DNA of 8,501 nt from Candidatus Segatella papionis (GCA_002297965.1 DBLF01000071.1:3969-12469), one strand, 5' to 3'. Numbered from the stretch's first letter, positions 1 to 7,432 are shown. Translations and numbers: made by a program. Notes: generated by a model from the letters alone, not told the origin.

Positions 1-896
1 TCTAGCTTGCGTACATCGGCAGACTTCATATCCTTCAATAGTCCCTTTCCATTGGTCGTCCTATCCAATGTCTCATCGTGGAGATTGAAGAGCACCCCAT
101 CCTTGCTGCGGCGCACATCCACCTCTATCCACTTGGCTCCGTGAGCCAAGGCGGAATCGGCAGAAGCAATGGTATTCTCTGGAGCCAAGGCATTGGCTCC
201 CCGATGCACCACCATCTCAATTTTTGCCTTATTATGAGGAACAATGCTTTGCTCTATGTTCTTGAACAGCACTTCCATATAGCCATGCGCCATCACAAAG
301 GCTTTGCTGGAAGTTTGCTTGGTAATATCTTTCTTGACGAAAGGGAAGCATTCATTCAGAGCCCAAGTCTCCGAAACCTTATAAGGCGGATGCTTGTCAT
401 AATCCACGTCCAGCATCGCACTGACGATGCCATCATCCACTCTCGTTACCTCATAATTCGGAATAGAGACGGTAAGCTTTACCCGCCCATCATTTACATC
501 ACAGCGAACAATAGGTCGTATATGGACATAATAGGAAGATGCACCCCCCGAATGAGAGGCGATGCATGGCAAATAACCTCTAGCCAAGATAACCCCTAAG
601 TCCTTATCCGCCATTTCTATCTTTGAACTGGCATTGCTAAAGGTTTTCAAGAACCAATAGTTTAAATCTACATATAGCTGATTTTTTGTCTTGCCTGATA
701 CAGAAATTGTCTTTTCGAAAGTCAAGGCATTATCTTTATCCAGTTGGTCTTTGGCAACCAGATAAAGAGCAATGTCACGCCAAGCATGCCCATACTGATT
801 TTCTACATAGGCATTCACATCTGCCCGGCTCAGACTTTGGGCTAGCATCACTTGCGAAATTAGCAAAAATAACAATAATAATAGATTTCTTCTCAT
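1..896 (-). CDS. Secreted DUF4468-like / glycerophosphodiester phosphodiesterase (GDPD) fusion protein, 3' end outside window
   Basis: This open frame starts at ATG 896-894 and runs off the left edge, giving 298 codons with the C-terminus missing. Residues 1-20 (MRRNLLLLLFLLISQVMLAQ) form a signal peptide, probably cut before Gln20 (signal peptidase I type, no lipobox Cys), so the protein should be exported. Residues about 57-160 resemble the Bacteroidota DUF4468 domain (TBP-like fold): an FEKTISVSGKTKNQLY opening, a DKDLGVILARG strand, then VKLTVSIPNYEV. Residues about 227 onward are a GDPD barrel start: HRGANALAPENT (catalytic His231-Arg232), the metal-ligand pair Glu258/Asp260 in IEVDVRRSKDG, and HDETLDRTTNGKG (His273-Asp274). 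These active-site residues are intact, so the domain is probably a working phosphodiesterase that hydrolyses glycerophosphodiesters to sn-glycerol 3-phosphate and an alcohol. The true substrate is unknown. About 90 more C-terminal residues of barrel should lie outside the window. The gene follows susD on the same strand but is separated from it by a hairpin and a promoter-like sequence. The GDPD call is firm; the DUF4468 call is by recognition only. Confidence 0.87.
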   Translation of the reverse strand, partial: MRRNLLLLLFLLISQVMLAQSLSRADVNAYVENQYGHAWRDIALYLVAKDQLDKDNALTFEKTISVSGKTKNQLYVDLNYWFLKTFSNASSKIEMADKDLGVILARGYLPCIASHSGGASSYYVHIRPIVRCDVNDGRVKLTVSIPNYEVTRVDDGIVSAMLDVDYDKHPPYKVSETWALNECFPFVKKDITKQTSSKAFVMAHGYMEVLFKNIEQSIVPHNKAKIEMVVHRGANALAPENTIASADSALAHGAKWIEVDVRRSKDGVLFNLHDETLDRTTNGKGLLKDMKSADVRKL

Positions 897-921
897 GACA
901 AAACTGTTTTTAAGATTAATA

Positions 922-953
922 CAAAGCTGTCCAATAGAACTATATAACACAAA
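922..953 (-). promoter_or_regulatory. Candidate Bacteroidota promoter for the DUF4468-GDPD gene
   Basis: Read on the minus strand, TTTG (953-950) is followed after exactly 20 bases by CAGCTTTG (929-922), which matches the Bacteroidota -7 element TAnnTTTG except for its first base. Transcription would start near 915 and leave a leader of roughly 20 bases before the ATG at 896. Its place just after the hairpin at 969-994 supports separate transcription of this gene. No Shine-Dalgarno sequence is seen, as is common in this phylum. Confidence 0.45.
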
Positions 954-968
954 GAATAGCCTAAATGG

Positions 969-994
969 GGGGAGCAGCTGTACGGCTGCTCCCC
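969..994 (-). terminator. Perfect 10-bp stem hairpin after susD, probable transcription terminator
   Basis: The arms GGGGAGCAGC (969-978) and GCTGCTCCCC (985-994) are perfect complements around a 6-base loop. The hairpin begins 24 bases after the susD stop codon. It is very GC-rich against AT-rich surroundings, so it should be stable. On the minus strand the stem is followed by CCATTTAGG rather than a clean T-run, so it is not a textbook intrinsic terminator; it could also protect the 3' end of the susCD message. It marks the likely end of the PUL transcript. Confidence 0.65.
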
Positions 995-1018
995 AACTTA
1001 CAGATGTCGTTTTTAATC

Positions 1019-2650
1019 CTAGTAACCTGGATTCTGTTTCCAGTTAGGATTGGTATCCAACTGGTTCTTCTTATGCAATGGGAAGATACGATGAGTCTTA
1101 TCAAAGTTAGCATTTTCAAAACCTTTCTTATGGAAGCCATATTCATCCTCGAAATGACCGAAACGAATCATATCCATTCGACGAAGGTTCTCATCAAAGA
1201 ACTCACGACCACGTTCCTCGTAAATTTCATCCAATGTTGGATTATGGTCAATCTCGGGAGCATGAACGTAAGAACGGATCTCATTGAAAAGCCCCTTGGC
1301 ATCTTTACCCGATGTAGCCTGAGCACCACGAGTCAAAGCCTCAGCCTTCATCATTAAGATGTCGGCATAGCGAATCAATGGAATGTCATTAGACTGGTTA
1401 CGGCTATTTTTAAAGTCTTCATTGCTCACAAACCATTTGATGGAACGAGCGCCCTGACGCCATCCTTCTACATTATCGCCAACATCCAACTCTGCGGTCT
1501 GCTTTGTCAACTTGATATTTGGCTCCAACACTAATGGATTGCCGTCACGATCTTTACAAACTCTCTCTGTAGGCAGAAGCGTTTCAGGGTCATACACATG
1601 AACTGTACCTTGAAGCACCATTGTATTTCGCTCATCTCCAGGAAGATTGAAACGAGCAGCCGCTTCAGGAGTGACGGTTATATATCCACCACCTGAATTA
1701 GACAGAGCTGTACCATAATAACTAGGAGACAACTTCTTGATATCCTTATAAGAATGGGAACGACCATACTGCATACCCGTTGCATCCAATGTATGATAAG
1801 GCATTGCATAAATGAAATCCTTGATTTCTCCCTTCTCTACCAATTCTGTATTGTTTGGAGCAAACTTGAAGCGGTAAGCCACAGGACCTAACTCGAACTT
1901 ACTAGAATTGATAATCTTATCACAAGCTTCCACACAAGCATTGAGCTTCTCGTTGCTATAGTTGGCTGCATCATATTGATCAACAGAAGACGCTGTGTAA
2001 ACTGGCCAGTTGATATACAAACGAGCCAAGAGACCGTATGCCATATACTTGTTAGGCTTACCATAGTTCTCGCCAGTTGTCTCTTCTGGCAATTGGTCAG
2101 CTACAGCCAATAGCTCGCTCTCTATCCATTTCGCCACGTCTGCACGAGGTTGGCGAGCGGTAATATCCAATCCATTCTTCTCGGCGTATGTCTTATCTAC
2201 AATTGGAGCGTCGCCAAAATTATCCATCTCCAAGTAGGTAAAATAAGCACGAATGGCACGAGCTGCATACTTATACTTATCTTCTGCATTAGAATTGATT
2301 ACCTCATTAGCTTTCACCACACCTTCACCCAACACATTCATCCAATCAATCGTAGCACACTCATCATTGAAATTATGAAGTGTTGTATTGGAATAAGCAT
2401 ACGAATCCAACCAGTTTCCACTATACGACAAAGCTGTAAACTCATCACTTGACAATGCCTGTGCCTCCATAAAACGACGCCCAAAGCAATCGCGCATTTG
2501 AAAATAGATTCCTGCCATTCTGGCTTCACTAGCAACATTGTTACCAGGATAATCAGAATATTGAGAATCCATAGGCACATCCAAATCCGTACAACTCACA
2601 GCTAAAGTTGCCAAACTAGCTGCAAATAGCGTTTTAATATTTAGTTTCAT
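1019..2650 (-). CDS. SusD/RagB-family outer-membrane nutrient-binding lipoprotein
   Basis: This 543-residue protein is the surface glycan-binding partner of the SusC transporter encoded just upstream; together such pairs form a lidded importer in the outer membrane. The N-terminus MKLNIKTLFAASLATLAVSC has a lipobox (LAVSC) with the acylated cysteine at residue 20, followed by acidic TDLD, as expected for an exported surface lipoprotein. Family landmarks are RAIRAYFTYLEMDNFGDAPI (131-150, helical TPR-like core), NDIPLIRYADILMMKAEAL (421-439), the EERGREFFDENLRRMDMIRFG stretch (478-498), and the C-terminal RIFPLHKKNQLDTNPNWKQN with final PGY. The length is within the usual SusD range and both ends look complete. 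The start lies 24 bases after the susC stop, so the two genes are surely co-transcribed. The sequence does not say which glycan is bound; a pectic substrate is inferred from the GH28 gene upstream. Divergence between SusD proteins is high, so the symbol susD (the starch gene) is not assigned. Confidence 0.97.
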   Translation of the reverse strand: MKLNIKTLFAASLATLAVSCTDLDVPMDSQYSDYPGNNVASEARMAGIYFQMRDCFGRRFMEAQALSSDEFTALSYSGNWLDSYAYSNTTLHNFNDECATIDWMNVLGEGVVKANEVINSNAEDKYKYAARAIRAYFTYLEMDNFGDAPIVDKTYAEKNGLDITARQPRADVAKWIESELLAVADQLPEETTGENYGKPNKYMAYGLLARLYINWPVYTASSVDQYDAANYSNEKLNACVEACDKIINSSKFELGPVAYRFKFAPNNTELVEKGEIKDFIYAMPYHTLDATGMQYGRSHSYKDIKKLSPSYYGTALSNSGGGYITVTPEAAARFNLPGDERNTMVLQGTVHVYDPETLLPTERVCKDRDGNPLVLEPNIKLTKQTAELDVGDNVEGWRQGARSIKWFVSNEDFKNSRNQSNDIPLIRYADILMMKAEALTRGAQATSGKDAKGLFNEIRSYVHAPEIDHNPTLDEIYEERGREFFDENLRRMDMIRFGHFEDEYGFHKKGFENANFDKTHRIFPLHKKNQLDTNPNWKQNPGY

Positions 2651-2674
2651 ATATCTAAGCGTATTTAAATGTTG

Positions 2675-5600
2675 TTAGAAATTAATTTTAGCACCCAACA
2701 TAATCGTACGAGTATGTGGATAGTTACTCCAACGATAATCCACTCCTGGGTCGATGCCACCGAGGTTTACCTCTGGATCCAATCCCTTATAGCTTGTGAT
2801 GGTGAAGACATTGTTGGCTGTAACATACAACTGCAAACTATTCAACCATCCATCCAAATTACGGAAGGTATAACCCAAGGTAAGGTTCTGCAAACGAACG
2901 TAAGAACCATTCTCGATAAACTTATCTGATGGGATATTTGAACTTTTATCCGTAGCAGGACGATCGGTAATGAATTCTTTCAACACATTCTTGCCACCAG
3001 CAAAGAAATCTGGAGCAGTATAGTGGGCACGAAGTCCATTATAAATTTTATTACCGAAAACTCCTGTAAAGAAGAAGGAAGCACTCCAATTCTTGTAATT
3101 GAACGTATTATTCCATCCGACATTTAACTTAGGTTGTGCACAACCAGTAATGGTACGATCCTTGAATGTTGGAGACTTTGTTGTAGTACCTGTACGTTCA
3201 CCCGTCTCCGCATCATGCTCATAATACAAAGAAGTACCATCCTTGTCATATCCAGCAAATTCATAGGTAAAGAATGTTCCCAAAGGTTGACCTTCCATAA
3301 TCTGCTGAGTATAGCCATTGGAAGAAACACCAGCCACCATAGGATCTCCCTGGGTAAAGGAAGCCGTACTGTACTGCTCATTGGTCAACTTCTTTACCTT
3401 GTTTTTATTATGAGAAAGATTCAAAGTAGTAGTCCAAGTAAAGTTCTGATTTTGCACAGGAATAGCGTTGATAGAGAACTCAACACCTCGGTTGCTTATC
3501 TCACCCACATTAGCTGCTATCGTACTAAATGGATAAACGAAAGATGATACTGGATAATTCCAAATCAAATCCTTTGTATCTTTGTCATAATACTCGATGG
3601 AACCATTGATGCGCCCATTGAAGAAAGCATAGTCCAAACCAACATTTAACATACTAGTTTTCTCCCACTTCAAATCGGGATTAGCCAACTTGGTTGCCAC
3701 CAACGTAGCATAGTTTTTACCATTGATGGTTGATATAGCACCATTCGCACCGTAAGTCGTTACAGCAGTATATGCGCCAAAGCCTAAAGCATTACCACTG
3801 ACACCATAGCCCACACGAAGCTTTAAGTTGGAAAGTTTCAAGGCATCCTTCAAGCCATCCATAAACTTCTCTTCCGTAACATTCCAAGCACCAGAAACAG
3901 ATGGGAAATAACCCCACTGATGACCATCGCCAAACACAGACGAACCGTCACGACGAATAGTAGCCTGCAACATATAACGACTATCATAAGAATAAGACAA
4001 ACGCCCATAGAAAGATATGTTGCGAATGGTCTCCTTAGTACCACTCTCCACTGCTGTCATACCGTCGATAGTACCTGCATACTTCAATTGGTTCCAGCCC
4101 AACTTATCATCGAAGAAGTTGTGAACAGTCAGACCGAAACCATCATTATTGACACGTTCTTCCCATGAGTAACCAGCCATCAAACCCAACTTGTGCTTCT
4201 TGGCAAAAGTAGCATCATAGTTGAGGTAAGTTTCAAAAGTCTGGTCATGACCTTGGTAAGTGCTACGGTTGGCACGTCCTTGGTAATCGCTGATACCATT
4301 GAGCTGACTATTATGAGAATCGTATGCGCTATATGTACGCTGCTTATTGCTATACTGATAGTTAGCATTCCAAGTCAATCCCTTGACAATATTTGCAGTA
4401 GCCTTTCCAATAAACTGCATACGCTTCCACTCAAACTCAGAGGAATCCTCTGCTATAAGAGAAAGAGGATTGTAGTTGCCTGAGCCATCACCCTTGCTCC
4501 AAGAACCATCTTCATTGCGGATAGGAGTGGTAGGATTAAAGTAGTTCATGGCATCAAGCACAGAGCCACCCTCATTGTTCATTGGCACACCCTCATGCTT
4601 ACCATACATAGCATTCAAACCAGCAGAAAGATCCAAGTGATCTTTCAGTACCTTAGAACTAATCAATGAACGGAAGTTGATGCGGTGCATATCCGTACCC
4701 TTGATGATTCCCTCACGGTTATTGTAGTTGAGGGAAGCCATATAAGTAGATTTCTTGCTTCCACCATTGATGGAAAGATTATGGTTATGACTGATACCCG
4801 TACGAAGAACCTCCTTCTGCCAATCGGTAGAAGCACCATAATCGTAAGCATAATCCAAATTATTTGCCTTCACATAACCACGAATATCATCGGCAGATGC
4901 CATATCCAAAGTCTTGGAAATATGGTCAAAACCCACATATCCAGAATAAGACACATTCACACGGTCTTGGTTGTTCTTACCTTTCTTTGTGGTAATCATA
5001 ATCACACCATTGGCGGCCTTCGAACCATAGATAGCTGTGGCAGAAGCATCACGGAGCACGTCGATGCTCTCAATATCATCTGGAGCAACCATAGAAATAT
5101 CGACTCCTGGAATACCGTCTATCACATAATATGGCTGCATCGCCTCGCCTGTACGAAGAGAAGAAGCACCACGAAGAGTCATGCTCGTAGAACCATTAGG
5201 GTCGCCCGAAGAAGTAACCACCAATCCTGGCACCTTGCCCTGAAGCATCTGCGCTGGGTCGGTATATACGCCCTTGTTCAAATCCTTGGCATTCACGGTA
5301 GTTATGGAAGAGGTGACATCCTTACGACGCATTGTGCCATAGCCTACCACAACCACCTCGTTGAGGGCAGTGTTGTCCTCGTCCATCACCACTTGGCTGT
5401 TGCCACTAGCCTTGATGGTCTTAGGAGTAAAGCCAATATAGGTGAGCTTCAACTTGGCTCCCGGCTTCACGTTCAAGGTGTACTTACCGTCTATGTCGGT
5501 AACTGCACCATTGTTGGTACCCACCTCCATCACGCTTACACCGATGAGAGGCTCGCCATTGGCATCCTTCACGGTGCCGCTGACCTTACTTTGTGCAAAT

Positions 5601-5683
5601 GTGAGCGAACTCACCAGCAGAAGGGCGGAAGAAAAGAGAACTCGTTTCAGGTTTCTTCCCATTGTCTTTTGTTCTATTTGCAT
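2675..5683 (-). CDS. SusC/RagA-family TonB-dependent outer-membrane glycan transporter
   Basis: This 1002-residue protein is the outer-membrane channel of the SusCD pair and imports oligosaccharides into the periplasm using TonB/ExbBD energy. In order: a signal peptide ending at Ala30 (LLLVSSLTFA, then QS); a carboxypeptidase-regulatory-like beta-sandwich at about 33-105 (VSGTVKDANGEPLIGVSVM); a TonB-box-like segment NEVVVVGYGT (108-117); a plug domain at about 118-235 containing DPAQMLQGKVPGLVV, PYYVIDGIPG and the SusC signature LRDASATAIYGSKAANGVIM; then the long beta-barrel, ending in TRTIMLGAKINF with the usual terminal aromatic residue. The length is normal and there is no interruption. 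Two starts are possible: ATG at 5683, used here, or ATG at 5662 (Met8, MGRNLKRVLF), which would give a tidier 23-residue signal peptide. The gene lies 123 bases after GH28 and 24 bases before susD on the same strand. There is no N-terminal STN domain, so signalling to an anti-sigma factor is not indicated. Confidence 0.98.
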   Translation of the reverse strand: MQIEQKTMGRNLKRVLFSSALLLVSSLTFAQSKVSGTVKDANGEPLIGVSVMEVGTNNGAVTDIDGKYTLNVKPGAKLKLTYIGFTPKTIKASGNSQVVMDEDNTALNEVVVVGYGTMRRKDVTSSITTVNAKDLNKGVYTDPAQMLQGKVPGLVVTSSGDPNGSTSMTLRGASSLRTGEAMQPYYVIDGIPGVDISMVAPDDIESIDVLRDASATAIYGSKAANGVIMITTKKGKNNQDRVNVSYSGYVGFDHISKTLDMASADDIRGYVKANNLDYAYDYGASTDWQKEVLRTGISHNHNLSINGGSKKSTYMASLNYNNREGIIKGTDMHRINFRSLISSKVLKDHLDLSAGLNAMYGKHEGVPMNNEGGSVLDAMNYFNPTTPIRNEDGSWSKGDGSGNYNPLSLIAEDSSEFEWKRMQFIGKATANIVKGLTWNANYQYSNKQRTYSAYDSHNSQLNGISDYQGRANRSTYQGHDQTFETYLNYDATFAKKHKLGLMAGYSWEERVNNDGFGLTVHNFFDDKLGWNQLKYAGTIDGMTAVESGTKETIRNISFYGRLSYSYDSRYMLQATIRRDGSSVFGDGHQWGYFPSVSGAWNVTEEKFMDGLKDALKLSNLKLRVGYGVSGNALGFGAYTAVTTYGANGAISTINGKNYATLVATKLANPDLKWEKTSMLNVGLDYAFFNGRINGSIEYYDKDTKDLIWNYPVSSFVYPFSTIAANVGEISNRGVEFSINAIPVQNQNFTWTTTLNLSHNKNKVKKLTNEQYSTASFTQGDPMVAGVSSNGYTQQIMEGQPLGTFFTYEFAGYDKDGTSLYYEHDAETGERTGTTTKSPTFKDRTITGCAQPKLNVGWNNTFNYKNWSASFFFTGVFGNKIYNGLRAHYTAPDFFAGGKNVLKEFITDRPATDKSSNIPSDKFIENGSYVRLQNLTLGYTFRNLDGWLNSLQLYVTANNVFTITSYKGLDPEVNLGGIDPGVDYRWSNYPHTRTIMLGAKINF

Positions 5684-5716
5684 AATTTATTAGATTTAAT
5701 AAAATTATTGTCGATG

Positions 5717-5724
5717 CAAAGGTA
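5717..5724 (-). promoter_or_regulatory. Candidate -7 element of a susC promoter
   Basis: On the minus strand TACCTTTG (5724-5717) fits the Bacteroidota -7 consensus TAnnTTTG exactly and is followed by C, as is common. It would start transcription near 5710, giving a leader of about 26 bases before the ATG at 5683. No TTTG lies at the right distance upstream (a TTTG 7 bases upstream is too close), so the promoter may need an activator. That would suit an inducible PUL, but it is inference. Confidence 0.5.
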
Positions 5725-5806
5725 ATGCTACCAAATTACATCGGGTTTAGATTTCTGTTTCATTCTGATGAAGATAAAGATGAAATTGCTGGAGAAGAGA
5801 GAGAGA

Positions 5807-7174
5807 TTAGTCGTCTATCCCAAAAGTCTTTCCTCCATAATTCACTTGGGGGGCTACTTGTACCTTCAAGTCTTCAATCTCAACATCCTTTGCTTTTTCT
5901 ACATAAACTCCATATACCTTATTATATATAAAGCCTTCGCCACGACAAGGGCGCTTGTCATATACACCGCCATCGTAACTTGTCAACTTCTTCAAGTTGA
6001 GATGTACATTATTGAGATAGATATTATTCACTTTATCCTGGGTGTCGCCCCCGATAAAACAACCATTCTCGGATGTGGCATAGATGTTATTGAAGTAGAT
6101 ATGGCTCACCTCGCCACATCTTCCCACGGTCTGTCCCTTGGGGAATCGCCAGTTGGCATCCTTATGGTTGCCATTGGCACGGGGATAGGAGGTTACATAG
6201 ATAGGCTCCGCCTTGCCCCACCACACATCGCTCCAAAGACGGCAATCCAAGATGATGTTGGAGAATACCACATTACTTACTGTACCCTCGTCACGATTCT
6301 GGATACCGAGTCCACGGTTGCTGCCCTTGATGACGCAGTTGTCGATGGCAACATTGTAGATGGAATCCATATTCTCGCTTCCAATCTTCACCGTGCAACT
6401 ACGGCTCTCCATCACACAATTCGTCACCACGATGTCGTGACAAGAACCGTATTCCTCATATTCTCGTCGATTCTTCAGGCAGATGGCATCGTCGCCACTG
6501 GTGATATGGCAGTTGGCGATACGCACATGCTTGCTATGATCGATGTCAATGCCGTCGCCGTTGCGAATCTTCAAATTGTTGAGTAGATTGATACCATCTA
6601 TCACTGCTCCATCACAACCGATGAGGTGGACTGTCCAATAAGCTCCCTCCTTGATGGTGATGTCTCGAATGCTTAGGTTCTTCACTCCCATCAAGGTAAG
6701 TACATGTGGGCGAGGATCAAAGGTAGTGACCGGCTTGAGTTCATAGCTATCAAAAAGCTCCGAACCCATAAATTGGATGCCATTGCCATGGATGGTGCCA
6801 TGACCTGAGAACGAAAGATTCTCCACATCCTTCGCCCATATCCACATCATGCCCTCACCCTCGTTTTTTCCGAAGGCACTGAGATGATAGATACTTTCAT
6901 CAGGATTGGCTTTCCACACAGAGTTAGTCTCCAGAACGACATTCACGTTCGACTTCAACTGTACGGGACCAGAGAGAAATACATGGTTGGAAGCAAACAC
7001 AACATCGCCACCGCCAGCATTCGTACAAGCATCCACGGCCTTCTGAATGGCGGCAGCATCATCACTGATTCCGTTGCCTTGGGCACCGAAATCCATCACA
7101 TTGAAGTTACGACCATAGAGTAAGCAGGGTATGGCCAGTAAGATCAACAGGTTTATAGTTAACTTCTTTATCAT
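5807..7174 (-). CDS. Secreted glycoside hydrolase family 28-like (polygalacturonase-type) right-handed beta-helix enzyme
   Basis: This 455-residue protein begins with an N-terminal signal peptide (MIKKLTINLLILLAIPCLLYG). Mature sequence opens with FNVMDFGAQGNGISDDAAAIQKAVDAC (24-50), the standard start of pectinase-type beta-helix proteins, followed by many short helix-rung repeats such as VKNLSIRDITI, HVRIANCHI, CHDIVVTNCVM and VSHIYFNNIYA. The GH28 acidic cluster is present: NGDGIDID (205-212, Asp207) and SGDDAICLKN (226-235, Asp228-Asp229). Classical GH28 GHG and RIK motifs are not: by alignment by eye, SCTVKIGSE (259-267) takes the place of GHGLSIGSE and RGLGIQNRD (287-295) the place of the RIK region. 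WWGKAEPIYV (318-327) is, as I recall, shared by many Bacteroidota GH28 paralogues. The enzyme likely cleaves a glycosidic bond in a pectic or related glycan in the periplasm or outside the cell, but the substrate and the endo or exo mode cannot be read here. It is the first gene of the four minus-strand genes and has its own promoter. Confidence 0.9.
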   Translation of the reverse strand: MIKKLTINLLILLAIPCLLYGRNFNVMDFGAQGNGISDDAAAIQKAVDACTNAGGGDVVFASNHVFLSGPVQLKSNVNVVLETNSVWKANPDESIYHLSAFGKNEGEGMMWIWAKDVENLSFSGHGTIHGNGIQFMGSELFDSYELKPVTTFDPRPHVLTLMGVKNLSIRDITIKEGAYWTVHLIGCDGAVIDGINLLNNLKIRNGDGIDIDHSKHVRIANCHITSGDDAICLKNRREYEEYGSCHDIVVTNCVMESRSCTVKIGSENMDSIYNVAIDNCVIKGSNRGLGIQNRDEGTVSNVVFSNIILDCRLWSDVWWGKAEPIYVTSYPRANGNHKDANWRFPKGQTVGRCGEVSHIYFNNIYATSENGCFIGGDTQDKVNNIYLNNVHLNLKKLTSYDGGVYDKRPCRGEGFIYNKVYGVYVEKAKDVEIEDLKVQVAPQVNYGGKTFGIDD

Positions 7175-7212
7175 TCGCGTTAACGATTATTAGTTTAAAG
7201 ATTATTGCAGTG

Positions 7213-7244
7213 CAAAAGTAAGTAAAAAAAATAAGAATAGCAAT
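7213..7244 (-). promoter_or_regulatory. Candidate Bacteroidota promoter for the GH28 gene
   Basis: On the minus strand ATTG (7244-7241, three of four bases matching the -33 TTTG) is followed after 20 bases by TACTTTTG (7220-7213), a full match to TAnnTTTG with a C after it. Transcription would start near 7206 and give a leader of about 31 bases before the ATG at 7174. The spacer contains a run of eight T residues, which may add bend or flexibility. Confidence 0.55.
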
Positions 7245-7361
7245 AATTTCGCCAAGAAATTGCATTTTCACAGGTAAAATATACCTATTTATTCGCATTG
7301 TCAACCAACAGTAATCCTATTCCATCTACAGTAAAGAATGCATACATCGCATATTTATACC

Positions 7362-7425
7362 GCATATTATTTGCATAAACCTAGCATTTTTCTACAAATT
7401 ATCACGCTTTATGCAAATAATATGC
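7362..7425. repeat. Perfect 18-bp inverted repeat upstream of argR, candidate operator
   Basis: GCATATTATTTGCATAAA at 7362-7379 is the exact reverse complement of TTTATGCAAATAATATGC at 7408-7425; the arms are 28 bases apart and about 46 bases centre to centre. Each arm is itself a tandem pair: GCATA-N6-GCATA on the left and TATGC-N6-TATGC on the right, an 11-bp step. Further GCATA copies sit at 7340 and 7349, and GCATT at 7384. The right arm ends 7 bases before the argR -33 element, so the structure lies outside the predicted transcripts of both genes and is better explained as a protein-binding site than as an RNA hairpin. TTTGCATAAA-like half-sites are known from Escherichia coli ARG boxes, so ArgR autoregulation is the leading guess; a regulator of the GH28 operon is the alternative. 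Confidence 0.6.
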
Positions 7426-7432
7426 AAAATTA

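Noticed and set aside
78..599. A 173-codon open frame on the plus strand
   Set aside because: It is antisense to the GDPD gene, whose catalytic motifs are intact in the minus-strand frame.
1..896. Possibility that the GDPD gene is a truncated pseudogene
   Set aside because: The frame is open up to the window edge with all expected motifs in order; the missing end is due to the window boundary.
4685..5725. A 346-codon open frame on the plus strand, opposite the start of susC
   Set aside because: It lies wholly antisense to a strongly supported SusC gene, has a His/Thr/Ile-rich composition typical of a reverse-complement shadow, and shows no recognisable domain.
5768..6586. A 272-codon open frame on the plus strand, opposite the GH28 gene
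   Set aside because: It is antisense to conserved beta-helix rungs and shows no domain or promoter of its own.
7272..7286. AGGTA-N5-TACCT inverted repeat upstream of the GH28 promoter as a firm operator
   Set aside because: The arms are only 5 bp in AT-rich DNA and no second copy was found; noted within the intergenic entry only.
7340..7425. Reading the GCATA units as a CRISPR array or attachment site
   Set aside because: Units are only 5 bp, the spacers are too short for CRISPR, and there is no integrase or cas gene nearby.
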